Positions 1-14,080 of a stretch of 64,000 bases of DNA are shown here, piece after piece. Position numbers and translations under genes: made by a program. The notes under the pieces are model-generated. The model did no database searches. It was not told the DNA's origin and was given only the letters and a program-made list of their open reading frames with translations. Within the stretch, counting starts at the first letter, position 1. Each line of letters begins with the position of its first letter. The stretch comes from Archilochus colubris (taxonomy: Eukaryota; Chordata; Aves; Apodiformes; Trochilidae): contig CM041084.1 of the NCBI GenBank assembly GCA_023079485.1, forward strand, positions 119,892,467 to 119,956,466, in the 5' to 3' direction.

Positions 1-836
1 GAGGCAGCCATGCCCAGCTTCCTGATGGCCTGGCTGATAGCCACGGTTGTCCAAGTCCTTGCATGCCCAGGTATCATGCTTGGTTGGTGAATTACTGGAT
101 TTGCTGCCGTTTTCACCTCAATAGTTCTACTACTGAATAACTGGATTTGCCATTGTAATGGCCTGGGTCATTATACCTCTGATGTATATCTGTTACTGTA
201 CTGCTACTTAGAGATAAATAGTTTATCCCTAAAGCTGAGGGTCTGATGTCTGTTACCATAGCCTGCACCTATAATTCAACGGGCCTGGCTTAAGTACTTA
301 CAACTGTACACTAGAAGGTATCAGACCATTGCATTAATGAAAGAAGTATCTGCATGTTAGTCCCTTGTTTTACCCCTCTGATTTAAACTTTGCAAGTTTA
401 ATAGTAGGTCAGATGAAACAACAAGACTGGATGGGCCAGTGGTGAAAAATGAAAACTTCAAGAAGGAATCATGGCTTTTCAAGAAGGAATCAGTGCCTTT
501 TTTTTTTTTAGAGACCTGCAAATGGTGGTAAAATGAGTGGTAATTTTGCATGTTTTTCTTATTTCCAGATGTATTCATTTAAATGGGGTAACCAGTTGAC
601 GATGATCAGATGAATTAGTCACTGCCAGCCTTTTCTTATTATGTTTTCAGCAGGGATAAATTTTGATAGATGTGAGGATAGAAATGCTTTGGAGAGAACT
701 CTTAATATCGCTCAGCCAGGTCTTGATCATGTTAGAAGTCTCAAGTGCCTCATTGGTGCTGATAGGGCTGTGGATTATTTTTCTTATTATTTTTTAGTTG
801 GGGTTTTATTATTTTTTTAGTTGTGGTGATTTTCAT

Positions 837-861
837 TTTTGTTTGTTTGTTTGTTTGTTTG
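837..861. repeat. (GTTT)n microsatellite
   Basis: Five perfect GTTT units within a T-rich stretch. Confidence 0.9.
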
Positions 862-3800
862 CTTTTTCTGAGAGACTTTGCAGTGATGAGCTTTGACTTT
901 AGTTCATGCTACTTGCTGCTTCCTTCTGGCTGGGGTGTAAGTAATGCTCCTATGCATGTGTAGCATGTATGTGTTCAATAGCTTGGATCTACAGATTTTA
1001 TTTCCTTGGATACTTCTGCCTACTATCAAGTAAAAAATGTTTTAAAATGCCATAGTTGCTGGCAGTAAGTAATTATAGGAAGATGAATGAGTCTACCTGT
1101 TTTGTCCAAAATAAATGTAATTGTTTCCATTATTTTTTATCTGCCTCTTCCACAGTTTTTTATATACTTTTTCTTGTATGTTCTTTTCAGAAGTCTTTGA
1201 TATAGGTAAAACTCAGAAAATAAAAGGTCCAGATGCAGTTTATTTATCATTTACATAAAAAAAAAATTTTTGTTGTCTAGTGGCCAAATAGAGAAAGTAT
1301 ACTTTGAGTAGCTTTGCTGCTGTGTAAGTCATCATTGCACTAGATGTGATAATATGGTATGTATACAAAAACTGTGCTGCAGGTTTATATTGAAAAGGTC
1401 CCTGGATGGTGCAGGCAGCAGGTGAAGATCCTAAGCTGCTGACGTTTAATATTAACTAAATACAAAACTGCTGAGTTTAAACTATTAGTCTACAGATATC
1501 TGATGCATGACTAAAAATTAGGCACATTTATTCCTGCCCTTAAAAGCCTGATTCGTCAGGGAATTACTTTAAGTACTTTAGTAATCCCATTTACTTCAGT
1601 GGGACTACACATGAGCTTTAAATTAAACATCTGCAAGATATCTTTGCACAAATAAAGCAAAGCTCCCAAGAATGTTCTCAAGTATTTTGGAGAACAGAGG
1701 CAGGATGCTTAACTGATGAGCTCCATCAACATGTACTGGATGAGTTCACACACAGGACTGCTCTGTGGGAGGCAGAAACAGAGAAGTAAAGGTAGCACAA
1801 AAGCTGTGGCTTAGAAGTTTCAAGGCAAGGAGGTCTTCCCAGGCTCCATATGAACAGCCACAATTTATATGCAGATTTTTGCAGCTGGACTCTAAATTAA
1901 TGTTTATAAATGTAGTTCTCTGTAACTTCAGGAGCCTGACAACATAATTGGTGTTAAGACAGAAACATACCCCTTGTTCTTACTATACTGTAAATTCACA
2001 TAAGTTACTGTGAATACCAAAACAGTAATTCTACAGAATTTCTGGGAAAAAAAAATTGAGAAACACTGTGTTATGAAAATGCTCTTCTAGCTGCATATGT
2101 AAAAGTCAGTTCTACCTTGTACTTGGAGCTGGGACCTAGCCAGTAAGATTTCATTCCAGAGATAATATGCTTACTCAGTGTATTGACTGAGTTATTTTCT
2201 TGGAAAAGTGCTGATAAAGCTTATGAAAACCAAAATACAGATCCTTTTCTAACTTGAAAACAAGATGAGCGTGTTGTGTACCCAGACTTCTGTTTGCAGC
2301 ACTGTCCTAAGCACTGAATTAGATTTTAAATAAAAAAAACTGTTTTGTTTTCTGGTGTTTTTTGTTCGTTTGTTTTTAAGAAATGCAATGTTCCTTTGTT
2401 TCTGAAGTGATTTTAACAGTGACAGAACTCTCCATGAAAATAACATACATTTTAATGCAGATTTTAAAAAAGAAATATATGAAGCTATTAGGTTATATTG
2501 TAATGATAGTATGGAACAGTGTTATGGTTATGAATACCTATGAAATTGTGTAAAAAAATAAAACACACTAAATGTTGAGAAGACCCAGAAACAATTTGTT
2601 TCATATTTTTATGTTTGTTTGTGGGGTTTTTTTTCATATGGCTGCAGAACCATGCAGAAAAATGAGCACATCACTGTTCCTTAATCCACTTTAAAAAAAA
2701 TCCAGACTCCAAATGTGTTTTGATTCTTATAATGCTTGATTTGAAATAAAATACAATGTCATAATGATTACCCTAAATTACCACCCCAATTATACAGGAA
2801 AAAAGATCTACAAAATCAAATTTATCCCTAGCAAGTTTTCCTAAATGGTGATCTGAATCCTACCACCTGCTGCAATTCAAGTCCTGCTTCCTCAGGGAAG
2901 ATAGAAGTGGTTTGTTGTTTTCCTCTTTGCAGTAAATTCATCAGTATTTGAAGATGGTTTGTTCTGTCTTGCTTTAGCCCTTTTCTTTAGACTAAGCAGG
3001 CTGTATCTTCACTATTCCCTCCCAGACCTCTGGCTACCACTGTCGCTTTTATCTGGACTTTTTCTGGTTACATATTTGTTAATATCTGATTTCAAACCCA
3101 GGACACATTATTTGGCTAATATTGTGACATTTTGAAGTAACATAATTCTGTGTGACTCCCAGATGAGACTATTCTTCTACACTGGTGCCAGGAATGAGGG
3201 GTGTGATGATTCCTTCTTCCCCTTCGCACAACAAGATGATACATTGCCTTGTTTTTAGTGTGTTATCTGCTGTTGTCTTAATCCTTTCCCAAAGAATACT
3301 GTGAGATCAGTTGCTTCCCAGTTTGTACTAGTGGAGCTGAGTTTCACTCAGCAGTTATTCACTTGCACACATATTTTTTTCCCCCCTCAATATACTTCCC
3401 CAGCTGAAGTTCACTGTGAATTTTAATCCCATATGTTGCACTTCCTCCCTGGTTTCTAACAGTCTGCACATTCACACATGGAATAACCGGATTCTTCTAA
3501 GACTGAAGTTATTAATGAACATATTGAATGTTAAAGGCTTTGATATATCCTTCAGGCCTGGTATTTAATCATTTTTACAGATCATTTTGTAAACAATGTG
3601 TACTCTTACCACAGCATTTACTAGATCACCGCTCTTGAATGTCAGCATCCCTGCTGAAGTCAAAATACATATTACCTCTTTTAGAGAAGGCTTGAAATCC
3701 AAAAGGGATTTAACATTTTTGTGTTCTTGGTGGTGCATCTGCAAGCTTTCCCTCCCCAATGAGAAGTGGCACAGCCCCTCCCTTCATCATCGCTCTCCAG

Positions 3801-6800
3801 TGCGATCTCCTTTCCTTTTCTGTTCCTTCCCAATCAGGTCTTGTTCTGTGATTTGACCATTTTGATTTTGTGCCTACATACTTGCAGTCTTCCCTAATAT
3901 TCTTCCTTTAGTAACTTCTACTTGCATATAGTTCCTCCTGGTGTTTCAGGATCATTGAAGAGCCCTCAGTTTAGTCAGGTTTGTCTCATAACACTTATTT
4001 TATCTTCATATTGAGGAAGTTTGTGCTTATTCCCTTCACAATATTTCTTTTAAAATCCCAGATTGGTCTTTTGGGAATTTCTAATAAAATCGAGTAGACA
4101 GCAAATCTAAGTTTGTGGTTTTTACAAGGCAATCTTGGCTGACACTGGCTTGAGACATTCTCATGCCCCCAGCCCTCTGTGCTGCCAGCACAACTGTTTC
4201 TTCATTGAGCTATGATTTGGATCAGGGAACCAATCCAGCTTAAAATAATCCAGCAAAAAGATTTATTTTTATTTTGCTCTTAAAGCTGAATTGTTTGCTC
4301 TGTTTGCTGAGCATATATACAAACAGCTGCGCTAATGCAATTGAAAGCATCCAGAAAAACTGGCAGCTTTATAGCTCACCTCTTCTATTAAAATCCAATC
4401 TCATTTTCATAGGAATAGCAAATAATATTTTCCTATAATCTTCCACCCAAGTGGGTGCATGGTCTTGCGTTCTCACTTTTCTCCTGTTAGTTAAAAGTGA
4501 AGGATATTACAGATTTGTCATGGTACTCATCTGCTGGGTAGGAAAAGTTTTCCCTGTACCAAGGTACTGTACTTGCCCTGTAGCACTTTCCCAGCAGGTC
4601 CCCCATCTTCACCCTGTTCTGTGCTTTGAAGAACTACCAGGAGCACCCAGTGCTCTTCAGTCCTGTGCTGTCATGTCCTGCAGATTTTTCGAGTGCCTGA
4701 GGAGGTCCATGGCCTGATGGAAGCTTTTTCTGTTGTTTTCTCCTGTTCCTGGACCATTTGTATTGACTGTTATTTTCGGTAAGAATTGGGACTGCTTTGT
4801 GTTTTCTTAGTGATGGGCAAAGCATTTCTGACTTCTGCCTGTATATATATTTTGTGGCTTTGGTTTAAATTATAGGAATGTTATACCTTTGAGATCTTAA
4901 TTCTTCTGGTAGTTTTCATGTAAATTAGGTAGAATGTTGCTTTAATACCACAGGAAAAAAAAATTCAACAGCTTTACTCACTGCTTACCATACTGCCACT
5001 TTTTTCTGAATACCTCTGCTGTGAGACACTTAGATCTTCTCAGAGATCTCTGCAATGCTTTAGGCCACCTATTCATTGAAAAACTTCCTTCATGAGTGGG
5101 TAGTTTCATCACCAGTGATTACAGACCTTGTCAGAAGTTTTGGTAAAGTGAATTTCTCCATCAGACAGGCATTTCCAGCTCTGCAGTTTTGTGTCTCCTG
5201 CAGCAGAGCAGAGCTCTGTGAGTAACCCCGGGGCACCACTGACTGCAAAGGTGAATGCACCGCAAGAAGGCACCCATCCCAGCTTCCCCAGAGGCCACAG
5301 TTCTCCAGCCACTCCCTGAACCTTGCAGTTCCTTATATTTTGCCTTAATATATATTTTTGCCTTATATTTTGCCTTAATTTTATCTGGCAGATATTATCA
5401 GATATAGGGATGGGGCCATATGCCTGTCTGTGATCGTACCTACTTCTGCCTGAACATGGGGTCTCTCCTGTGAATTTGTTTTCTATTTTTATAAAACTTG
5501 AAATATATCTTTTTTTTTTCTTTAAAAATGTTAAGTGAGTGCTGAAGTAGCAATTAGCTATTGTTATTAGAAATAATTTTAGAGGACATTTTTATGGCAT
5601 CTGCTATTGGCATGCGCTGGTTACGTGGTGCTGGAGCAGAACAAAGCATCTGTTGCATTTCACCAATGAATCGGTGTTGGTGCTTCTTAGACCATAGACA
5701 GTTGATGAAATTTATGTAAAAATCTTTTGTTATGCTCAGTGAATCCATTTATGAAATAAATTTAAAATTGCTGTCATTCTGAATATAAATTATAGATATA
5801 ACCTTGGTGGGGTTTTTTTGAGTTTTTAGATGATGATGAAGAAAACAAGGGAAATGCTTCTACAGGTGCAAAAGCTGAGCCTTTTGCCCTTTGAGAGGGA
5901 ATGTATTATGGATATTTTCATGCACAGTGTAGTCTCCTCGGAGATTTGTGTTTATTAACAAAGTCCTCAATAAAGGAACTGAGCTTTAGAGGACACTACC
6001 ATGTGGCTAAGCAGGCTGCAAAGACCTTTAATAGAAAGCCACTCCCTCAATCTGCTTAAACTTTGGTGAGGATAATACGGCTTACTCTAACTGATTTTTG
6101 ATAAAGCAGTAAAAGACAAACAGATGCTTAATATGTCCAAGTTGATAAATATACCCTATTGAAAAGTTTCTTGTGCTAATCCAGGAATTTATCCTTGAGG
6201 GAAAAATTGCTCTCATCACAGCTAACATGCAAGGTAAACATACATATTTTGATGTTCTATTTTCAGGAGGAAAAAAAAATAAAAAGAAGGGTTAGTGCAT
6301 CATAATCAGCCTAACCAATGAATTAAAACTACCAGCTGGTATGAGATTTCATTTATTCGTGGTTTGCTTGTGCTCTGTTGGCTTTTTAAAAAGCTGGTAA
6401 CATCAGGTCAGGATGTTTTTGCATGGTGTTGCAACTGTTAACCATGTGGATTACACTAATATCCCCTTTTGCATCTTGAAAACTGGATTTCTTAGCAAAT
6501 AATGTAATTTTGCATTGCTGCAAAATTGAGTCCTATTTGGCCACTGAAATTTCAAGTTAAGGATTAGTTTCTACTCTTTGGAAGGCATAAGCAACAGAGC
6601 AGGATTTTGGATGTTTCTCCCTGTATTGTGCTGGGGCAGTCGTATTTGCAATTCTTCATGTGAATACATTATGTATATATGTGCTTTTGGCAAGTACAAG
6701 ATGGACATTAGGCAAATCAGTATTTGCATTATTTTTTTTCCTAAAGACAAATAGTATGATTGGAAGGATTTTTGAGCCTTAGTTTTGTTTAAAAGTAACA

Positions 6801-7200
6801 TTTTTTTTTTTTTTAGTGGAAAACCCCATCATGCTAGGCATGGAGTCCGAAGAGGCTTCCTAATGTTCTTTATCAAAGTATCATCCCTCAGTAACTACAG
6901 TTGTTGTAGTAAAGAAAATCCTTTTATGTCAGAGTTTCTGATCTTGTTGCAAGAGGTCCTTTATGAACAAGTAGCCACTATTTGAGTTTTAGTAAGCCAA
7001 CTATATTGTACATTCCTAATAATGAAGCATATTTGAAAACCAGTTTAAAGATATTCTGTCTGAATGCATAATGGATCTATTTGACTTATAGAATATCAGC
7101 TGTTATCAGGTAGTTATGTATAATTAATTTTTTCACTTGTAGGTGTGTCTTCATACACAGTACCAGATGGGCTATGCAGCCCATCAAATTAGTTCATGTT

Positions 7201-7348
7201 TTAGTTTATTAATTTTATTAATTATTAACTTATTTTTATTAATTTTTATTGTTTATTTAATTTATATTATTATTTATATATTTATATTACACATTATTAT
7301 TAATTTTTTTAATTATTTATTTATTAATTTAGTTTATTAATTTTAAAA
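7201..7348. repeat. Near-pure A/T low-complexity block
   Basis: Only about six G or C bases in 148. Built from TTTATT, TTAATT and TATTA motifs. The hydrophobic open frame here (7143-7340) is a composition artefact. Confidence 0.9.
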
Positions 7349-10300
7349 TTTGGCAGTGTCCTTGATCTGCATGGTATGTTATCTGCATGGTTATGTTATA
7401 TACAGAGTTTATTTCTAAACTTAATTTTGAAATTAACTTGTTAGCTGCATTGCAAAATTTTTTAAATTTACCCACATTTAATGATGTGGTATTTTTGCTC
7501 ACATGAGGTTTTGCAGAGAAAACTAAAAAAGTAATAGAGTTGGAAGACTGGTTCTCTCATATGGCATGCTAAAGTTAGAAGGAGTTTTCAATTTTGTTTA
7601 CATGTATAAAGGGATAGTTTTGTGTTTGTTAGTCTGAGACTACAATTTGTGTCTAAGGAAGCTTTTAATTATTTGATTTTTAACAGCTGGTTTTTAACAG
7701 CTCAGCATATTTGGAAAACTGAGCCTAATGAAATATTTCAAAATGTCAGCCATTAAAAAAAAATTCATTATAGCAGGATTTTCCTACCCCAAAATTTCAG
7801 TATACAGAAAGAGAATTAGTTGGGCACTATACAACTTTGTGATTCTCCAGTTTTAGCACCTAAGATTTATTTGTGTAGGCTTAAAAGAAGAAAAAAGTTG
7901 TAATGTTTTCTGTGCCATTTGTTGTCAGGGGCATATTTCCAGATTTATTTTTTTTAATATATTACTGTTGGCAAAATGATAACACTTGAAGTGTGAAAAG
8001 TGTGCATGTCATTTTAATTTGAAATTTTGATAGTTTTTTCCCTCCTCTGAATTACAAACTGTAGTACAGATTGTGTGCTTTGCTGCATTTCATCAATCAC
8101 TGGAAGTGCCTGGCTCATTCTGCTGGCTACGGAGTGAGCTTCAGGTTGTATACCTAAAAGCTACTTGCCTGAATTTGGAAGAGATGATCCTATGTGCACA
8201 ATTGCTTCCAGAAATGCAATTTCACCCCTGATTTCACAGTTTTAAAGGAGATAACAGCTGCTGTGCACATTTGGGGAAGTTGTGCAGAGCTGGAGCTACT
8301 GTGTTGCTACTGACCTGAGTTAAGATTTAATTTATGGGGAAAAATAGGCTTGTGCCTCCCTGTTAATATGAATTATCTTATGTATTAATACCTTTCTTTA
8401 TCTTATGTTTGGTTTTGGGTTTTTTTAATGCTTTATTTTATGTTAGTTTGGGTTTTTTTTCAGTGTAACATGTCTATCCTCCATATAGCACACAATATTT
8501 AACACACTATTGAAGCAAGCATGGGTGCATGTGTATGATGACATTATTAAAATGCAAATCTTCAATGTGCAAGTGAGCTTGCTACCAGTAAATTTTGCTT
8601 TATTTCATCCTGTCATGCTTGGAGTGAGTGTTGAAAGATGAACGGGCAAACATGGCTCAGGCAGTGGGGAGAAGCACGTCATACAGCCCCCAGAATAGCA
8701 TCGGCAGTAAATATGGTCATGATGTTCTTCCCTGAGATAGACCCAGATCACATTTGTAGCACCCAGTGGGTCTGCTGGTTACCAGACGTTCAGGGCCTTT
8801 GATGAAACATCTACAAATGCAGCTGCAGTTTGGAGGGATCTTCTGCAGGCATCGAAGAAGCTGACATCAAGAAAATGGGAGGAAACGGGACCCCAAGCCA
8901 GGGACTTCAAACAAAATGCAGTTTGGGGGGAATACAAATTTAACCACAGTATTAAAACACTGCTCCAAGATACAAACCATGTTCTTGTTAGACTCTCTTT
9001 TCATGTTAACTTGATTACGTTTTCCAGTGACTTAGAACCACTAAAGCATGAAGCTTTCATAGAAGAGGAAAGGTGGACTAAAAAGAGCTCTTTGTTCATC
9101 TGTTCTAGGTTGAACCATGTCAAAACTGGAATTACATGTATTATAAAGTGGTGTGAGAGAGGCTGAAATTTAAAAGTCTTTTTCCAGCTCCACTTATTTC
9201 TCACTTTGTGGAATATATTGAAATAAAGGAACATAGCCCTGAGGGTCTCTAGCAGTGGCTTATCTAGAATGTTAAAGGGAAAATTTTAATTGTTCAAGGT
9301 CAAGAAGAAACCCTGTTAATTTCTTCATCTTGACAAGATAGATTATTCCCTCTGGGCCATGAGGATGTTTGCACTTGCCCCTAAGCTCTGTTTGTATTGA
9401 CTTTTCTATTCATACAGTTTCTATATTTTTTTCAGTCCCTGTATTTTGCTCTTAGGATTGTAACACACAAGTCCAATTCTGCTTTTCTGTTCAGGTCACT
9501 GGACTTTGTAGGACATTACAGGAATTAAACCGAGGCATTGCATCTTCCTCCACCCCCGATTTATATATCTCTGTACAATTTGGAAAGCTTGCTTCAGCCT
9601 CTGCAGCTTTTCTCCCCTGGCTCTGCCTCCTCAGCTGGTGCATTAGCCAGGGTGTTAGTGGAAAAGGTTTGTTATTTCAGACACATACCATCACCTGCTG
9701 CACTCACTTCTCCCCTTCACTTGCACAGGGCACAGATACAACTTCATACTTTCATTTGTATCAGTTACACAGGATTTAAATTCATCCCTTCCCCTGGATA
9801 GCCTTTTTTTTTGTTGGTTTTATTATTTTTATTTTTAGTATTTTTTAACAGATAAGTTGGCAAATGCTAAATACCAAGTATTACTGCCTTCAGCTAGCAC
9901 TAAAATACTACTTTTTTTTTTTTTTTTTTTTTTTAAAGAAAAAAGTCTCACTGAGTTAAACAAGAGGAGGTAAGTGTGTTTTCAGAGCAGTAGCTCTGGT
10001 ATTTGTTCTCTATTTGTGAGTGACGTTATGCAGTTGAGAAAAAATCATGCCAGCATGTTTCAGTTAGTGCCAAAAGAACACAGACAGCAATTCAGTGCCC
10101 AGATCTATTGCTGCCCAAAACTGTATCTTGTCCTATTTATACCTCCATAAATGAGGGTATTGCTTACAGGAGGAGTTAAGTGAATATTGTGTTTGTGTGC
10201 TATTTCATAATGAATTTTTTCCAGCTGTTCTATGTTCTGATGTTTTTCTATTTCCAGCATTGAAAACTTAAACTTTTAAGTGACATAGAGAATGTGCAAC

Positions 10301-13300
10301 AATCAAGTCCAAGAATCCCATTTTCTTAAATTATCATTGGAGTTAACTTCACTGGAAGTACATGGGTGCCACAAAGTATCTTCTAAACCCTTGAACTATG
10401 TTTAATATTACTAACTGGTTAAACTAGGTGTCAGAAATAAGATTTAACTACAGACGGAAAGAATAATTTTAATTGAAGTGAAATCAGTTTGGATCAGGAC
10501 TCAGCTTTGGGTTTTACTCATTTTTATCAACTAACAGCCCAGTTCTTCTGTGCTTTTCCATCAACACTTGCCAAGAGACTGAAAAACTTGAAGACCAATT
10601 ATCAAGCAAATCCTAAGTAGCAGCTTTGTTTAAGAAAAAAAGGAGAAGAAATTTAAATCTTTCTGAAGGTCTTACAAAAAAGTATCCGTATGTCTGGCCG
10701 GAGGGAGTGGAAGTTGTGTAATGGGAACTCTGAGATGTCCTTCATCAAGAAGCACAGAAATGAGAGCTGGTACTGGAAGATGTGCACACAGAGAGCCCTC
10801 CACTGGGAAATACCAGGAATAAAAATTCCAGTTGGTTAATGCAGTTGCAGTAAGAAGCAGAAATGAAACTTCATAACTTTATGAAACTTCACAACAATTT
10901 TTCCAGCTTTCAAAATTCAGGAAAACCAGTAAATTGATATACTTGACCACCACACTTTCCTTTTTTATCTCGGTGTACTGTAATTTGAAAAGACACTGCA
11001 ATACTGATGTATAATTTATGTGCTTTAGATTGGAAAAAAACCCTGTTGCTCAGTAAGAGAAATATTCCACCCATGCTCATGGCCCCTGCCCCTCCATGAG
11101 CAAACATGAGCCGAGTTCCCTGGCTGTCCTGATGATTTTCCTGTGGTGGTGTGAAGCCCATGGATGGTGAAGGGCAGAAGAACCTTCGTCCCTGTTGCTG
11201 TGTTAGCATGGGTTGCTCAGAAACAGAGGATGACTTAAGGTTTTTGAAGGAATATTTTTGACTTTCATTCAACATGGATGTCTGACTGTCTCATGAAGTT
11301 CAAGGAGGCTAAGTGAAATTTATTTTGTTTGTTTTTTAGTACAGGCTTGCACAAAGCTAATGAGCAAACAACAAGAGTTAAGGCCGAAGAAATATGAATT
11401 TCCTTATTTAAATGAGGACTATGGTTTTGTATTGTCTTAATGGTTAATGTCTTTAAAAATAATGGCTATCGGTGACAGGTATTTTTTTACTTGCTAGTGA
11501 AAATGTTTGGAAGTACACAATAACCCTTGAAAGAATTTTAAAACTATTTTTGTGAGCAGTTGACTGAAAAAGAGTAAATGTTCAGGTTACATTCATTCAC
11601 AAATTAACGTATAAAATTTTCACAATGTTGTAAATAAAAAGTGTAACTAATATTTTTAGAAACTTTTGAAAATGGTTTAACTTTAGACATGTTTCAGGTA
11701 TGTGAAGAATCTGATTTCTATAATTTCTCAGGGAAGATCTTTTAAAATTATTTTCCAGTCAAAGAAAATACTGCATGAGGCTTCAAAGGACATTTTACAT
11801 AATTGTCTTTGCCCACTTAGATTTCCTTAAGGCTTTCTGTGCTTGGTTGTCATTTCAGTTACTGGATCTTTGTATTTTGCCATGTGATTGTAGTAGAATT
11901 TGAACAGGCCTGAGACTTGATATGTGACCCATTGGAATCTGTACAAATCACCTCACTAGCTTTGGTTGACTTTATTTCAGCATCTAAATAATCTATTTTA
12001 CTAGCTCACAGCTGCACACTGGTTTTGGGCACAGGCAATAGCTGGCAGAGAATTTTTTAACATTCATTGTTTGTGCTGTAGTAATAATGTTAATTTTTTT
12101 TCATGGGCAGCCAAAACTCAATGTGCTAGGCAGTGCTGTACAAACACATAACTATGGCAATCTGTGCTCAACAAAATGTCATTTCTGTTAGATTAAAACC
12201 AGTATAATAATCAACACCTGGATGTTGTGCAAAAAGGTACAGAACACAGGAGAACTTCTATTAGAATTTTTAGTCATGCGAGTTACACATCTAAGTTAAT
12301 GTGATAGAAAATGAGCATGTGAAGTGATGATACAGAATTGTTCCTATAGCTCAGTACTGATCAGCTTCCTTAGCCAGCATATTACACGTATACTCAGAGA
12401 CAACAAACACAGGCAAGTACATAAAAACATGTTTTAGAACTTCTGAATTTGGCTGACATGACCTTTTGAAGATGCTGTTTATATGAAGCTTGAAGAGTGT
12501 TAGACTGGATACCTAGATTTTAAGATTTATAGCTAAAAAAAATATCCTTTTTACACCTTACATAAGCATTTAAAATATATTTTTGTGCTTGACTAAAAAG
12601 CCTGATATTTCAGGAAAACATTTCAATCATCAAAACTGTTGAAGTTTTTATAGCAGTGGAACAATTAATCTGTTTGTTATATCTCAACTACTAGAAATGT
12701 ATGCAATCACTACTAACAATTTTGAAATTAGCTTACTATAAAACTACTAAGAATAATTATATATAGAAAAAATAATTATTCAGCAGCATTTCTGAAGTAG
12801 TGATGTACAAAACTCCTTTGGCATGGAATAGGTTGGACTCCAGGGAAAACTTTGGCAGAATTTTATATTGAAATCCCTCAAGGAATCCTAGTGTGGTGTG
12901 TTAAGTAACTCTGAAAGTGACTGAAGTTCTTTTAATAGGTGGATTTTGCTGGATGTAAAATAGTAACTTAGTAATTATATTTCTTGAATATGCATCAGCT
13001 ATCTGGAATTACTTAAGCTGGCATTCTTCCATGGTTTTATACAGAGTTAAATTAGGGCATAGATAGTCTCAGCTGTGACTGTCAAGAGGTAACTTTGCTC
13101 TCACTGTTCCTGAAGGGTTGCATAACTGTTTCATCCATCATATTAAAGATAGTTCTTGTGTCTATTAAATCTCACTTGTGTATCTGAATTCTGTGCTTTT
13201 TTTTTTTTTTTTTTTGCTTTTTTTTAAAATTATTTTTTTGGTAATGATATTTTACTTATGTCATTGCCAGTAATGCACTGTGTGCAACTGGAATTTAGCC

Positions 13301-13478
13301 AATACCTACTGATGACAGAAAGTCCAGAATAGAACCCGTCTTACTTTCCCAAACAGTATTAACTTCTGTGCCACTGTCAGGCCAGTTCTGCACTTGGAAC
13401 AGAACCAATGCATCTGTTCATGATGCATAGACAGAGTCCAGATAATTTTCAGCTGTCATGGCTCTGAGGCAAAATTTT

Positions 13479-14080
13479 CCCTGAGGAAAAGCACTTGAGG
13501 GTGGTAGTAGCTGAGGAGCTTGCCATGAGCTGCCAGTGTGTGCTCACAGCCCAGGAACCCAACCACATCCTGGGCTGCATCCAAAGAAATCCGGCCAGCA
13601 GAGAGAGGGAGGGGATTCTGCCACTCTGTTCTGCTCGTGAGACCGTATCTGGACAGCTTTGGAACCCCCAGCACAGGAAATATATAGACCTGTTGGAGAA
13701 GGTCCAGAAAAGGACCAAAAAAGATTAACCAAAGGGTTGGAGCATCTCTGTTGTGAAGATGGGCTGAGAGAGTGGCCTTCCAGTACCTGAAGGGGTCTCT
13801 CCAGGAAAACTGGGGGTGAGCCTTTTACCAGAGAGGGTAGGGACATGACCAGGGGGAATGGCTTTAAACTGAAAGAGGGAAGATTTAGGTTAGATATTAG
13901 GGAAAAATAGTAGGATACTGAAATAGGCTGCCTAGGGAGGTTGCTAATGCCCCCTCCCTGGAAGTGTTCAAGGCCAGGTTGGATGAGGTCTAGTGGGAAA
14001 TGTCGCTGCACATGCAGGGGGATGGGGTCTGTATGTTCTTTAAGGTCCCTTCCAACCCTAGCCATCCTATGAATCTATGA
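13479..14080 (+). mobile_element. CR1 LINE, 5'-truncated, long copy
   Basis: Covers the last part of CR1 ORF2 and the 3'UTR. Seen: CTTGAGGGTGGTAGTAGCTG, ATCCTGGGCTGCATCCAAAG, GAAGTGTTCAAGGCCAGG, GTCTAGTGGGAAATGTC, TTTAAGGTCCCTTCCAACCC, ending CCTATGAATCTATGA. Frameshifts and small deletions are present (for example the GAGGACAGGCTGAGAG segment has lost bases), so it is not coding. Antisense open frames over it are shadows. Confidence 0.93.

Larger units (their letters stand above)
1..13478. other. Upstream intergenic DNA, no gene seen
   Basis: AT-rich, with no exon, transposon or RNA gene that I can support. Low-complexity spots: (GTTT)n at 837-861, A/T-only-like block 7201-7348, T23 at 9912-9934 and T19 at 13197-13215. 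In mammals JPH1 lies upstream of GDAP1 on the opposite strand (from memory), but no JPH1 exon with MORN-repeat coding was recognised here. Confidence 0.6.

Noticed and set aside
7143..7340. Small hydrophobic protein
   Set aside because: Ile/Leu/Phe-rich because it translates a near-pure A/T block.
13544..14065. 173-codon minus-strand open frame
   Set aside because: Antisense of the CR1 copy at 13479-14080.
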